Shown: positions 36,992-48,780 of the stretch, one piece after another
Position numbering within the stretch: position 1 is the first letter of the stretch
Layout of the letters: every line of letters begins with the position of its first letter
From: Panonychus citri
Taxonomy: Eukaryota; Arthropoda; Arachnida; Trombidiformes; Tetranychidae
Direction: 5' to 3'
Length of the DNA stretch: 64,000 bases
Assembly: GCF_014898815.1 (NCBI RefSeq)
Contig: NW_026515499.1
Span: 248,001 to 312,000 of the forward strand
Made by a program: the position numbers and the translations under genes
The notes under the pieces: model-generated
Databases searched by the model: none
The model's input: only the letters and a program-made list of their open reading frames with translations
What the model was told of the DNA's origin: nothing

Positions 36992-39900
36992 GATGAGATA
37001 AACATGAAAGATTGTTGATTTGCATGATTGAGCTAACAGATTGAAAATTGAACTTAAGATCAAAGCAAAAATAAAAAAGATCAAGATGAAGATGCAAAGA
37101 AGGAGCAAAACTAATTCAAGAAAGAGATAATAGTAAATATGAAAAGTACGACTACAAAAATCTAGCAAACACACAAATACAGATGATGATGATGATGATG
37201 ATAAGTTACTCAAAGGAAGTATGCATTTGTTTGTGTGGGAGTTATTAGTATAATTATTGTAATGGAGAGAGAGAGAGAGAGAGAGTCAATGTTAATGTGA
37301 CTTCGTTCATAAATGATAACAATGTGAATCTATCTCATTAAATCGTATTCAATTCTCGTCTATGAATAAGTTTTAAGGAGATAATGACATGTACACATTA
37401 CATGCAAGAAAAAAATGATGAAAGAAGATGCTAACATTGAAAGTAATTGGTCAATTGAAGGAAACAGATTTAGTTGATGTTTGAAAGACAAATGATAATA
37501 GAAGAAATAAAAATATTAATGTTTGATGGAGCATAATAATAATCATTAAATGATTTGGTTTGTATGTGAAAAAAAGTAAGGTAAGGTAACCTTGCTATTG
37601 CTTAATCAGCTTTTTGATGACAGATTATGATGATGATGATGATGATGGTGATGGTGACAGAGAAAAAAGAAGAGAGAAGAGGAGGAGGATGAAAGGTGAA
37701 AACTTTATCCGGTCATCTTTTCTATGTATACAATATGTCAAATAGTTTTCGATGATGTTTTCATAGCTATTAATATTTTACTCTAGTCATTGACAAAATT
37801 GAATCAACCAATAAGCTTAAGAACACGATAAACCACAAATAATATATCACAACAATAGATTGTTATTAGATAACAACAAAGGTTTGTTTTCTTCCGTTAC
37901 GCTCTGATACAATTGACTTTTCCCATTGTCTATGGGTAACAATTAGATTAAATTAACGTTTTCCTCCAAAAAGATTAGAAAATCAGCTTTAAGCCATAAT
38001 AGTAACACGGAGGAAATCATCATCATCATCATTATCATTGAGACTTAGTGATTAGTAATACAAGTGACCATAGAAATAGAAACAAAAAAGTGAATAAAAA
38101 ACTTAACGATATCGATACTTTTATAGTAACTTAGACTATAAATCAATAAGTGTTAAAAGTGATAAGTATTTACGATAGTTACTAATTGATATTAATTGTT
38201 GCATAGATTTTTATGATTAATGATAATCAACATGGTATTTAGGTTGAAACTTACATCCATTTTCATCTGTTCCGTCGAAACATTTATTGGATCCATCACA
38301 TTTATGAGAATCACGGTAACATCCCTCACCGCTGAGGCATTGATACTCTCCAGGACCACAGGTTTCCGGTCGTTTGGTTATATTTGCATCAGTGAACACA
38401 ATTAATCCCGCATACTAAAGGTCAAAAATATGAGGTCGATGTTGATATGTGTAAGTATTTAAGGAAGTGGAACAAAGTTGAAAGATGCTGAAAGTATTGG
38501 AAAGGTTAAATTCTTACCTCGAAAGTTCTGTTTGAATCAATTCCAATGGTCGGTGATGGAAAATGAATAAATTTATCAACTGATCCTTCACGAGAAACCC
38601 AAACATGGGTCAAACTGCTATTTGTTTGATGGTCAAAGGTTGACATTTTTCGCAACACATCCGCGTGATTAATTTGATTACCAGCGTCAAGAGTGTTGAC
38701 ATCTTTGTCTGTAGCAGCGATTCCAACATAAGTTCCGGGTTGACCATAGACTACAACTTCCACCGTATCACCGGATTTATCTTTCTGATTGTTTAAACTT
38801 ATGGTGAAATTATTTCTTGATATTCCGTTGACAGAGAAAGTTAAAGCATCAGAAATTACTTCACCTCCTCGGGCAATATTGTAAATAACGATGGTCGATG
38901 ATGGAGCCATTTCAGGGGATAAGGTCACTGAGAATGTTTTAATATTTGTTGGCATTTCTTCACGTCCAGTGGTTAATATTATTCCTTTGGACACAATAGC
39001 ATAAGAGAAACGGTCAACAAAATAATTTGATCTCACATGGAAAATAATATATTCTCCCACTTTAGGTTCTGAAGTGCTGGTTGAAACTTGAACTAGACGA
39101 TTGGTTGGTGCGTATGATGAATAAAAATCAAGTGATGCACGAGCTGAATCTTTATTATCTGAGTCCATATAAAAAGCTTCAATTCGACATCGATGAATTG
39201 TCTCCAGGCTACGTGAACCTTTCAATTCAAGTTTAGGATCAAATGAGATCTCCCATATACCTCGATATTGGGTTGACATTGAATAGGTTCGAGTTGTTGT
39301 ATAGAAAAGACTTTGTTGATTAAAAAATTTAATTGTCACGTTAATTTTTTCCTGAATCTCTCGAGATTCTAGTAATGGTGAACCGTCTTGGTAAGAGACG
39401 GCAAGATAAGTTTTAACCGGCATTTGAGGCTTGAAAACTTGGGGACTTGATCCTAAAAATGAGAGTTTAATTTTTGATCCAAATATGTATGCTCTTGAAT
39501 ACCCTCGGTGGATTAGATTAAGGAAATATTCACCCACAGAAGCATGAACAGTTACTTTGGCACCGTCAAGAGAGTTACCACCAATCATTTGTGATAATTG
39601 GGACATTTTAAATCGAAACTCGTGGTAACCCTCGAACTGTTTGGTGAATATGGAAGATAAAGAAAAGATTTACAGAAAAAAAACGTCAGATGTGCTTAAA
39701 ACGACAGTGATGATAAGAGGGAGAGAGGATGAGTAAAGTCAAATTTGAGAGAGAGAGAGAGAGAGAGAGATAGTGAGAGAGAAGATAAATATTGTTATGG
39801 AGCAGGACCATTAGGCGTGAGTGGAGAGTGAGAAAAGGAAAACGATCATTGATGGATAAGCGTTCAGGAAAAAGGCGTAGGGAAAATATCAGGATGATAA

Positions 39901-40069
39901 CAAAGAGATGTGAAGAGAGAGCTAAAAAGTAAGAGATGATGGAAGATAAAAGAGAGAGAGATGTCTAATACCGCGAAAAATAGTGAGAGCTTTGAATTTT
40001 ATTGAAAGCTAGTGGAGTGAAAGATTGAGAAAGCAAATGAGTAAAGTGAAACGGAAGATGAGAAGAGAA

Positions 40070-40133
<64 letters not shown>

Positions 40134-41808
40134 CCAATGGAGGGAAAAGAGAGTAATCATTTTTTATTTAACTTACATATTTAATTGACTCCTCGATTCC
40201 AGGAAGCTTGGGTCCTGATCCTGGACCTCGAGATTGATCAACAGTTACCAGGATTGTTAAATTACCCGTTACCGGTACACCGCTTGTGAAACTAGAACAC
40301 AAGATTAAGATGAAAGAGAAATCGAAGCAAAAAAAAATATTTTAGATCAAAATGAAACTTATATCAAACAAAATATAACAGTTGTAAAATAACAATGAAA
40401 AACAACAATAAAACACAATAATTGATATTGTAAAGGTAGTGATGGGTGGCGATCATTAATGAATTATTATCATAAAGGTCAGTTACGTAGTCAAATTTGA
40501 AACTTACTTTGCCATAACCGATCCATAAATGTACTCATCGGTGCTCAGGAAAAACGCAGGCATCGATACGTTCACCTCGAAACGTGTCTGATCTGAAATG
40601 GTACAAAAAGACACAAAGAGAGATTAAGACAAAAGATTTTCATTAACAATTAAAACTTCCATTGAGGACAATTATTAAATTCTAATTGTATTATTAACCA
40701 TTGAAAAATCACCATTATCATTGATCATAATGGTGATACTGTATTTGTGTTTAAATGTGACATTTTTTTGAAAATTATCCTTTAGAGTGTATAGTTAATT
40801 AAAAATTTTAATCCTTAACAATTTGTAATTAAAATATTAATAACTTTTTAGGCTTCGAAATTTTAATAAACAATTGATGATCACTCAGAGAAAATGATTA
40901 AATGAATTAATTTGGTGAAAAAAATGGATCCTGAGTAAACAATGTAATTGGAATTCAATTGTATTAATAGACTAATTGTTGGGAATAGAGGTTAAAGTAA
41001 TTAAAAGAAAATATTGGAATGATATTTGTATTTAATCTTAATCATCAACTAAATTTGTTTTGATTTAATCAATCAAGAGGAAAGGTAACTAGTTAACTGT
41101 TAAATTGTTTTAGATTTTGTTGAAATATTTTGGAAACAATTAGTTGATCAAGTAGAAACTACAAATAGTTTACAATTAATAGATTGTTTCTCTTCAAATT
41201 TTTGGCAACTGTAAATGATTTAATTTCATCGTTGATTGATTTTCAATATCATTGGGGTTGTTTTTATCATTATCTTTACGATAATCATGGTCTATGTTGT
41301 GTACCTTATATACAACTATTGACAAAAAGTTCTCTGTTGGAATTAACAATTGATCAGTGAGGATAATCGTTATCATCAGGCGAACATAATCTCAAATGTT
41401 ATAATAAAGTAACAGTTGAATGAGGTAAAGTTTTCCATATGTAAGGATTAGTGAGAAAATTATATGATAGTTTTGTCACATAATAATAAAGTGTAAAGGT
41501 AATTAAAACTATGCTAATATGAAAGTGGAGGTGGTAGAAAAAGATAAATGATAGAAGATGATTAGAGGGCGAAAAAAATTGATTTATGAAGCGTGAGGTA
41601 AAAATATTTGTAAAATAGTGTAAATATTAGATGAAAACTTAGATTAGGTGAAGATTGACTTTAATCATTAATTTGAAGGATTAGCAAGAGATAATAATTT
41701 GTTTTTCTAAGGAGGACACTTTCATGTCGAAACAAATTATCAAAGATTTGTTGTTGTTCTCCCTCAACAGTTGACAAGCTGAGAATGAGAAAGATAATGA
41801 CAGTTAAA

Positions 41809-41860
<52 letters not shown>

Positions 41861-43279
41861 AAACTTGGGGGTGGTGAAATTTGTAAGAAAACGAGGAGGT
41901 GAAGTATATGAATATGAAGATGTGAGTCAATTCATCGTGAATGAATTTAAATGAATCCATAGGAAAAACATGGAGAAAAAAGAAGCCAGGTAAAAGTTGA
42001 ATAAGCCATTCGAAGGGAAGAAATGTCTCTGTTGATTGTTCCTTTAAAACTTTGTATCTTCTCACTTTTTTTTTCTATTCTCTAATGAAGCTTTTTTACC
42101 TATTAGATGGTGGAAAAGTTTACTTACAATATTCTTCGACAAGAAATTGCTTCGTCTCTTCTTGTCCCTGTGCAACAACCTTTATAGACCAGTTACCATA
42201 GATCGGTTGCATTGACAACGGATGCTCTAGACTAACAGCTCCTAGAGAAAGTATTGATAACAAGGGAAGAGAGAGAAAAAAAAAGAATTTGAGTAAAAAA
42301 AAAGAAACAAAAATATTGATTCATCAAGAGAATAACAAAAGGGAGCTGTAACTTATTATTCCAGGTAAATGATGAGAGGGAGAGAGGAATGAGGATATTG
42401 GAAAAAGAGTAGAATAGAAATTTACAAACCTTGGTTACTTTGCCGTGAAAGCCATCGTTTGACAATATTTCCATTTGGATCTATCATGTAAACATCAACG
42501 GCATCGGAAAAGGTTTTCAAATCGGTTGTGATTGGTACAAAACGGAACTTAACAGTTTGACCTTGCATGTAAATGGGCTTGTCAGTTGTTATAAAAATAG
42601 TCATAGATCGCTGATAGAAGGTTAGATTTCTTTCCTCCAGGAAAGCTGTTCCCTCCAAAACACCTTTGATATTACCCTCAACACGAAGCTTAAACTGTCC
42701 ATCAGAATTTATTTTCACTGGAATACGAAGTAATAATTCCTCTGGTATACCCGATGAACAATCATCCTGAGTGGAGTCTAATTCAACCCCATCCTTAAGA
42801 ATTGAAGCTCGTACAGTGACAAGTGAATTGGTTGTTTCATAAACAGTGGCGATCACTTTGTAAACTTGGCCTGGTCTTATTATGCTTGAAGCTAAAACAA
42901 AATAAGTTCTGTTGGACAAAACAGAAGGGGAAAAAGGAGAGAGAGAGAAAAAAAAGAAAAGAGAACAAAATTAACAAAGAGAATATTATAAGAAGCGAAA
43001 AGTTTACACACAAGACACCATAAAGAAGAAGAAAAGAGAGAGGAAGAAAGAAAGAGAATAAGGAAGATAATATGAAAAAGAAAGAGTAAAAAGTAAGGGT
43101 AAGTATGATGACAGTGGGTAAAAAAAAGGTAAGATGAAAGAGAGAAAAAACCAGAGAAAGAAAAAAAATGAGAGAGAGAGAAACACTTACGTTGGACCAG
43201 GTTCAGTTGATTCAACAGGTAATCCATTGGTAAACACCACAATCAGTGTAATCCAGACAAAATTAACGAATAAATTCAT
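29238..43279 (-). CDS. Mcr: Macroglobulin-complement-related (Mcr-like) thioester-containing protein with LDLa insert
   Basis: Twelve exons (minus): 43279-43191, 42908-42430, 42241-42128, 40592-40508, 40291-40177, 39636-38518, 38414-38255, 32661-32207, 32132-32004, 31887-30229, 30108-30003, 29452-29238; phases close to 1574 aa. Signal peptide MNLFVNFVWITLIVVFTNG. Alpha-2-macroglobulin order: MG domains (YFVLASSIIRPGQVYKV, TTDKPIYMQGQTVKFR), an LDLa domain from about residue 686 in the bait position (CGPGEYQC ... CFDGTDENGC), the WLWKDI segment, a thioester domain with GCAEQNM (C996, Q999), CUB and the receptor-binding domain (RWYPVANMSRFIPARVYDYY). The LDLa insert marks the arthropod Mcr group, which in insects acts in epithelial septate junctions and in opsonisation. 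Thioester Cys and Gln are kept, with Ala for the middle Gly of GCGEQ. The hydrophobic C-terminal tail (EIMFLSLIMLFFTNRL) could be a membrane or GPI signal. Confidence 0.92.
33365..33401 (+). repeat. (GA)n microsatellite in Mcr-like intron
   Basis: About 37 bp perfect GA; CT on the sense strand of the host gene. Confidence 0.95.
34466..34492 (+). repeat. (GAT)n microsatellite in Mcr-like intron
   Basis: About nine GAT units; ATC on the sense strand of the host gene. Shorter runs of the same type are at 37180-37201 and 37628-37648. Confidence 0.9.
36940..36988 (+). repeat. (GA)n microsatellite in Mcr-like intron
   Basis: About 49 bp of GA repeat; CT on the sense strand of the host gene. Confidence 0.95.
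39747..39770 (+). repeat. (GA)n microsatellite in Mcr-like intron
   Basis: About 24 bp of GA within a wider purine-rich intron (39650-40140). Confidence 0.9.
40076..40131 (+). repeat. (GA)n microsatellite in Mcr-like intron
   Basis: About 55 bp of perfect GA repeat ending about 45 bp from the 3' end of exon 5 (40177); on the sense strand it is a CT tract just downstream of that exon's donor. Confidence 0.95.
41812..41858 (+). repeat. (GA)n microsatellite in Mcr-like intron
   Basis: About 47 bp of perfect GA in the 1.5-kb intron between exons at 42128 and 40592. No gene is seen in that intron. Confidence 0.95.
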
Positions 43280-43622
43280 AACCACATGAATAAATTGTTT
43301 CAACTTTAAAAATTAGAAGCGAAAATTAAACAAAATTAAGAGATAACATAATAAATCAAGTTAACTGAAGGAAAAGTTTCTCCACTTTGACTTGATCCTC
43401 TTTCTCTGTTCGTCTCTACCTGAATGTCCCCACCTTTGGATCTTTCATCTTATATAAATTTCTACTCTCCAGTCGCCATCTGGTGGAATAGAATAACAAA
43501 ATTTTCAATTTTTATTCTTTTCTCGCAATTTTTGTTTACATTTTCAGTTTCTCTTCATCTCTTGTTACCTGTTAATTGTTTTCTTTGGTTTCGAATTTTA
43601 CTTTTTTTCTTCTCTTTTAATC
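43280..43622. promoter_or_regulatory. Bidirectional promoter between the Mcr-like gene and TXNL4A
   Basis: Only 343 bp separate the two divergent start codons. The region contains a TATATAA box-like sequence at 43451-43458, readable on both strands, and a perfect CTCF-like motif at 43472-43486. Regulation of a secreted immune or junction protein together with a core splicing factor is inferred only from the spacing. Confidence 0.5.
43472..43486 (-). promoter_or_regulatory. CTCF-like motif in the Mcr-like/TXNL4A promoter
   Basis: The minus strand reads CCACCAGATGGCGAC, a full match to CCASYAGRKGGCR. It is the best of four such sites in the window. Confidence 0.5.
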
Positions 43623-44149
43623 ATGTCTTATATGATAGGTCATCTTCACAATGGCTGGCAGGTCGACCAAGCGATTCTAAGTGAGGAAGATCGAGTTGTA
43701 GTAATTAGATTTGGTCATGATTGGGATCCCACTTGTATGAAAATGGATGAGGTTCTTTATAGTATCGCTGAAAAGGTAAGTTTCATTTTAATTGATTCGA
43801 TTGGTTTTTGTTTTGTTTTGATTGTCTTTGTAATTTTTGTATTGTGGTTTTTGTTTTCTTTTTTTCTTATTAGTGTAAAAATTTTGCTGTCATCTATTTG
43901 GTTGATATTACTGAGGTTCCTGATTTTAATAAAATGTACGAATTGTATGATCCATGTACGGTTATGTTTTTCTTCCGAAATAAACATATCATGATCGATT
44001 TGGGTACTGGTAACAATAATAAAATCAATTGGGCTTTAGAGGATAAACAAGAGATGGTTGATATTATTGAAACAGTTTACCGAGGTGCTCGAAAAGGCCG
44101 AGGTCTGGTTGTCTCACCGAAAGATTATTCAACCAAATATCGTTATTGA
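43623..44149 (+). CDS. TXNL4A: TXNL4A/Dim1, U5 snRNP thioredoxin-like protein
   Basis: Two exons, 43623-43775 and 43874-44149 (donor GTAAGT, acceptor TATTAG), 142 aa, exactly the length of human and yeast-type Dim1. The sequence is nearly identical to the human protein: HLHNGWQVDQAILSEEDRVV, VIRFGHDWDPTCMKMDEVLY, VIYLVDITEVPDFNKMYELY and the C-terminal GLVVSPKDYSTKYRY. It is a thioredoxin fold without the CXXC redox pair, a core component of the U5 snRNP and the U4/U6.U5 tri-snRNP, needed for pre-mRNA splicing in the nucleus. Small differences from the human protein: MSYMIG at the N-terminus and Cys for Val after YSIAEK at the exon junction. It is divergently paired with the Mcr-like gene over a 343-bp shared promoter. 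Confidence 0.99.
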
Positions 44150-44723
44150 TTTTGCTTCTTGGTGTTCATCCGATTTTCATTTTTGGGTCACATCTTTTAC
44201 TCTCTCCATCATCACATACACATTCTTACTCCATCGTATTGTATTAATAATGAACATACTATATGTCATCATATAATGACAATTATCAGAAGCAGTTATG
44301 GATTATTTCAAAATTCTGATTCGATTCAAACTGGAGATGAATATACGACAACATTCAGAAAGATTTATCATTTCAACTTGAACAATGGAAGCGTTTTGAT
44401 TGATTGTTTAATTTCTCTCTAATGTAAAATATCTGTAATTCACATGGATCACATGGAGAAATAATTAAAACTGAAATAACTTTATTCCTTATCAAGTTAT
44501 CTCATATGAAACTGGAGGTTCTATTGGAATGTTTTTGATCGAGATTTTCTTTTGGAGTGACAATTTAAAAAAGAAAATTAAAATTATCTGGTTAATATGG
44601 TGATCATCTATTAGCTGGTTAATTTGTGATATTAGTGATTTGTAATTTGATTTTGATTTTTCTTCTTCCTCTTCGGTGATTGTTTTTTTCTTCTAGGATT
44701 TTGATTTGACTTCATGATGTCGT
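44150..44723. other. Convergent 3' region between TXNL4A and BPNT1
   Basis: About 0.57 kb of AT-rich 3' flank. The plus-strand open frames here are too short and are not recognisable. The BPNT1 poly(A) signal overlaps the right end. Confidence 0.5.
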
Positions 44724-44728
44724 TTATT
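44723..44728 (-). terminator. AATAAA signal overlapping the BPNT1 stop codon
   Basis: On the minus strand the end of BPNT1 reads CAATAAACG: the TAA stop (44726-44724) lies within an AATAAA hexamer. If used, the 3'UTR would be only about 10-30 nt. Confidence 0.4.
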
Positions 44729-45835
44729 GAGAGACCATTGATTGTTTAACTGATTCTGGAACCAATGAGACCAATTTAGCATTTGCTTCAGGTGAATGAG
44801 CAGCTAGAATACCACCAGTGTTTGGAAAAGGAATATCTTTGAAATATTTGTTATTCTTTCCATTGATATCGGTAAATTTACCACCTAAAGCATGAAGAAT
44901 CGCCTCAGGGGCACAGGTATCCCACTTTTTACACCCTTTACTTGGATAAACATAAGCATGAACTTTACCCTCAATGACAAGTAAAACTTTATTTCCAGCA
45001 CCACCAATGCTTAATTCAGTTGTTGGTTTCATAGCGTTAAGTGTATCATCAACCAATTTGGTTCGATGTGATCGAGTTGTGGCAATAATCAACTGATCAA
45101 CTGGAGGTTCTTTCTTTTCAATTCCAAAAGCACCAAGGCCAACAACACCCCACATGGTTCGTCCAACTTTCTCCAGATCTGTTTCAATATTATACCGATA
45201 ATAGGGTTGATGAATTACCCCTGAAACCGCCTTTCCATCAACAGCAATTCCAATCAAAATGGTTACCTGGTCAAGTAAACCTTGAGTAAATTCAGCAGTT
45301 CCATCAAGAGGATCAACCCAAACAACTATATCTTCATCTTTAACATTAACCAAATCACTTGGACACGAATGTTTAAGAACATTTTCATCCAAATTGGAGC
45401 AAATTAATTCCTCATCCGAAGTACTTGGTTCAAGATCCTAATCCAAACACAAATTAAAACAAAAGAAAATGGAGAGAAAAAAAAAATTCTATAAAAATGT
45501 TGATCCAAACAAAAGTAACAACATGATTGACACAATTTTCTCACTTCTTCAGCAATTATGGTTATCTTGGGAAAAGAACGAGATAATGAGGCCACAATAC
45601 ACCGTTGGACCATTCGATCAGCTTCCGTTTGGAAATCATTAACACCCTGAATGTGAACAATTGAAAAGAAAAGGAAAAAAAAATCAACAAATTCTCAAAT
45701 GGAAAATTAATCAACACTTACCTTATCAACAATTCCTAAATTACCTCGATTCATGATTCCTTTCACAATTCCTCCAGCCTTATTAGCTACTGTTACCGAA
45801 GCTGAAACTAATCTCATCAAGGTTGGAATTGACAT
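44724..45835 (-). CDS. BPNT1: BPNT1, 3'(2'),5'-bisphosphate nucleotidase
   Basis: Three exons (minus): 45835-45722, 45646-45545, 45437-44724, all phase 0; 309 aa against 308 in human. The enzyme removes the 3'-phosphate from adenosine 3',5'-bisphosphate (PAP), the by-product of sulfation, in the cytosol; it is Mg2+-dependent and Li+-inhibited. Motifs of the lithium-sensitive phosphatase superfamily are intact: ADRMVQRC region, the metal-binding IIAEE, VVWVDPLDGTAEFTQGLLD (D-P-L-D-G-T), GGAGNK and GCKKWDTCAPEAILHALGG (WDxxAPE). Start ATG 45835 gives MSIPTLMRLVSASVTVANKA, aligning with the human N-terminus. The donor of exon 2 is GTGAGA. Convergent with TXNL4A. Confidence 0.97.
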
Positions 45836-46240
45836 GATTGAAACAATTAACAAGACTTTTAATTAGTAAACGTTGGACAAAAGTGATCAACTTGACAAAG
45901 ATGAGAAATTGTTGAACAGATGATTTGGTGAAAAGGGAAAGAGTCACTTTCTATTTGGAATAATTGATTCTATGAAGACATACAATTCTATTCGACAATC
46001 AACTTGATTAGAATTATTATTTCACTTGATTGGCTTCTAAATGATTCAATTTAATTCCACCCAATATCTACTAACAACTATTTAAATCTAAATAATTAAT
46101 ATTTCAAATTCTTTTTGAATTTGGCGCAAAATTGGAATCAGATGTTGAGATAAACTTTTTTTTTCAATTTGTTTTTCAAATGATTTTAATTAGAACAAAG
46201 TTTTTAATTGAATAGCATAAATTGTTGTTAATCCATTGGA
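45836..46240. other. Intergenic: BPNT1 upstream and FAR 3' flank
   Basis: About 0.4 kb of AT-rich sequence between two minus-strand genes. It must contain the BPNT1 promoter. No motif stands out. Confidence 0.5.
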
Positions 46241-48253
46241 TCAAAAGATAAGCTTGTAAATTAGTAAACCAGCCATTAGAATTAGGATTATTTCTAATAT
46301 CCTTTCCAGTTTAATTGTCCTTGTTGGTAAAGAAAAACGAAAACATAATTAGTTAATTACCATAATTTCTGAATTATTGATTAACTTAATTACCTTTCCA
46401 TTCGTTTTCTAGCTTCATCTAAATTGTAGTTACCATTACTCGAGGTAAATTGTCTTAGACCAATGATCACAGTTCCAATGTAATCAGACCAATCAATTGA
46501 TTTAACATCAAAATTGAACAACTATTCCGGAAAAAGTAAAAAGTAATTAGTTAAATGAACTAGAAAGTAATCAAAATAGTAATTAGTGAATTCGATTACT
46601 TTTTGATCAACTTTATTTAGAGAATTGAACAGTTCAACCATAGTCGTTGTATCGAAGGTCCAATCGCGAGTATTGAAAAATTCAAAGGGTTCCAACATCG
46701 AATTGATTTTCTTACAAGTTTTAACCATTCTAATTGAAGAATTGATTAAATTAGAATAGAAATCAAGACTTGGAAGTAATTTACTATTCTTACTTTGGTT
46801 TTTTGCCGATCAGAGTGAAAATTATGTCCAAAATTAACGAGGGAATATATTGATCAACAATTACAATTGAATTATTGATCCATTGATTTGTGGTTAAATG
46901 AAGAGATGGACTTCTAATTGCTGTCGAGTCGGGATAATCTCTGATTGATTTGACAAATCTATCGAATGCCTCACCAGCCGTACACGGATTCTGTTGACCT
47001 GATGTACAATTAAAGACCATCGGTGGTCGTTTATTACAATAGTGATGTTGGTCACTATTGATTTGATCACAATTATCTGAAAGATGCCAAACAATTGCAA
47101 GAATCATATTCACAACCATATCAACTGGAATCATATCAACGGCTTTAGTTGAATCGGCGATCATCACTCTGGTCACTCCGACACTTATGGTCTGTGATAT
47201 ACCGACCACATTATTAAGATTATCAGCCCAACCTTGACCGGGTTCACGATGAGACGGAGTCACGATTGAAGGTCTTATTATAGCGATCGGTAGATTGTCT
47301 GATTCCGAGGCAATTAAGGTCTCAGCTAACGCTTTGGTCAGCGTATAAGTATTTGGCCTTTTGTCCAGTAATTTTGGTAAAATATCATTGATCATATCAT
47401 CGGACATCCAATTGGTACAATCAATCAATTGTTGGGGATCAATTTTTTGTGGATAAATTTTGTTTTCAATTGTTTCCAAATCACAATTACTATAACTTGT
47501 TGATACATGAACGAAAGCCTAATCAATGGATTAATCAACAATAACAATAACAATTAACACTGAAGAGACTAAAAATCTTCAACACTTTCATTACCTTTAA
47601 TTTAGTTAATGAATGAGCCAATTTAATCATTCGTCGTGTCCCAACTAAATTTATATTAACCGCTTGTCTAATTTAAGTGTTAATTAATTAGTCTAATTGT
47701 CTTGATCATTACCAATTCTCAATTAGCTCACCTTAATTTCTCGTTGAATTTAACTGTTGCCGCTGAATGAATTATAACTGATACATTTTCCTGAAGCAAT
47801 TTAAGTTGATCATCACTAATTCCCAGTCCATCAATTGATATATCACCAGAAATTGATTTAACTTTATTCAAACGATCACAATCAGTTGATCTAATCTCAT
47901 CGAAACACTGGATTAAAACAATTAATGATCAGTAACAATTAATCAGCTTATCGTATCCAAATTAAATTAACCTTTCGATTACCTTATTTTCCAGAATTTT
48001 GGTCAATCGTTGTTCACAATTAAGTCCTCGTTTGTCTCGTACTAGTATAAAGATTTCACCGATTTCCGGACAAATTGTCAACAATTTATACACCAAAGCC
48101 TAAAGAAATTAAATTTAATCGTCACAAGAAATTAAAATTGATGACACAATTAAAAAGACGACAATTTACCTTGCCGATGAAACCAGAAGCTCCAGTGATT
48201 AAAATACTGCGACCGGTGAAAAAGTTAACAATGTTTGATTGATTGGGATTCAT
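46241..48253 (-). CDS. Fatty acyl-CoA reductase (alcohol-forming)
   Basis: Eight exons (minus): 48253-48170, 48099-47983, 47907-47732, 47667-47595, 47518-46794, 46729-46600, 46521-46394, 46319-46241; phases close, 503 aa, typical for the family. It reduces fatty acyl-CoA to fatty alcohol with NADPH, at the ER or peroxisome, for waxes and ether lipids. N-terminal Rossmann motif ILITGASGFIGK (TGxxGFxG), IIHSAATVKFNEKLR, VHVSTSYSN, and the short-chain dehydrogenase catalytic pair in YTLTKALAE (YxxxK); IIRPSIVTPSHREPGQGWAD is a FAR signature. The C-terminal 'sterile' domain is present (MLEPFEFFNTRDWTFDTT), and the last exon encodes one hydrophobic segment (ILEIILILMAGLLIYKLIF) that ends at the stop codon. 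A decayed copy of its first exon and promoter lies upstream at 48781-48988. Confidence 0.95.
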
Positions 48254-48456
48254 TTTAGCATCACAATTAAATCAAAATTAAAGTTAATTGTAAGAATTGA
48301 CCCGTTCAAATATTATATAAAATTGAATCAGGCAATGATCAAATGTTTACAATTCAGTTAATTGTGTTGATCATCATCATTTTATGTTATTTCAAATTGA
48401 TTAATTTTTCCTCATTATTTGATTAATACAAAAAAACGTCACAATTATCAATTTAC
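48254..48456 (-). promoter_or_regulatory. FAR upstream region (intact copy of duplicated block)
   Basis: Begins GATGCTAAA before the FAR ATG and is related to 48829-48988 over some 150-200 bp, including an AATTAATC/TTTCCTCATTATT stretch and the ACGTCACAATTATCAA-like end. It carries about 60 bp that the second copy lacks. Confidence 0.5.
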
Positions 48457-48780
48457 AACTAAATTAAACTGACAAATTTAGTGTTACCTTGAGGCTTAAC
48501 TGTTAATCGCTTTGTAGCTTAAGTAAGTTAATCAAACTGTTAATTATTCACATTCAGTTTAATTAATCTTTTAACAATTTAAATGCTAAATTAGTTTAAA
48601 TTAGTTAAAGGTTAAAATTAACGCGCGAGAAATTGATTCAATTTGAACGATCAGACATTAATTTGATTAAAGAAAAATTTATTCAACTAATTATTTATTC
48701 ATTTGGATTATAAATTAATAAAATTATCGTAAATCAACAGTTAGCGAAATGATTTAATCTTTTAACTGTCAACGATTAAC

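Larger units (their letters stand above)
32662..38254 (-). other. Mcr: 5.6-kb intron of the Mcr-like gene
   Basis: The longest intron in the window; its splice sites fall inside the last cysteine codon of the LDLa domain (T|GT). It holds GA microsatellites at 33365-33401, 35818-35839, 36940-36988 and 37265-37286 and GAT runs near 34466-34492, 37180-37201 and 37628-37648. I saw no nested gene: open frames on either strand are repeat-encoded or lack recognisable domains. Confidence 0.8.

Noticed and set aside
36802..37213. Ser/Leu-repeat frames over GA tracts
   Set aside because: Pure microsatellite translation inside the Mcr-like intron. The same applies to frames at 28590-28917, 62188-62488 and 62745-62993.
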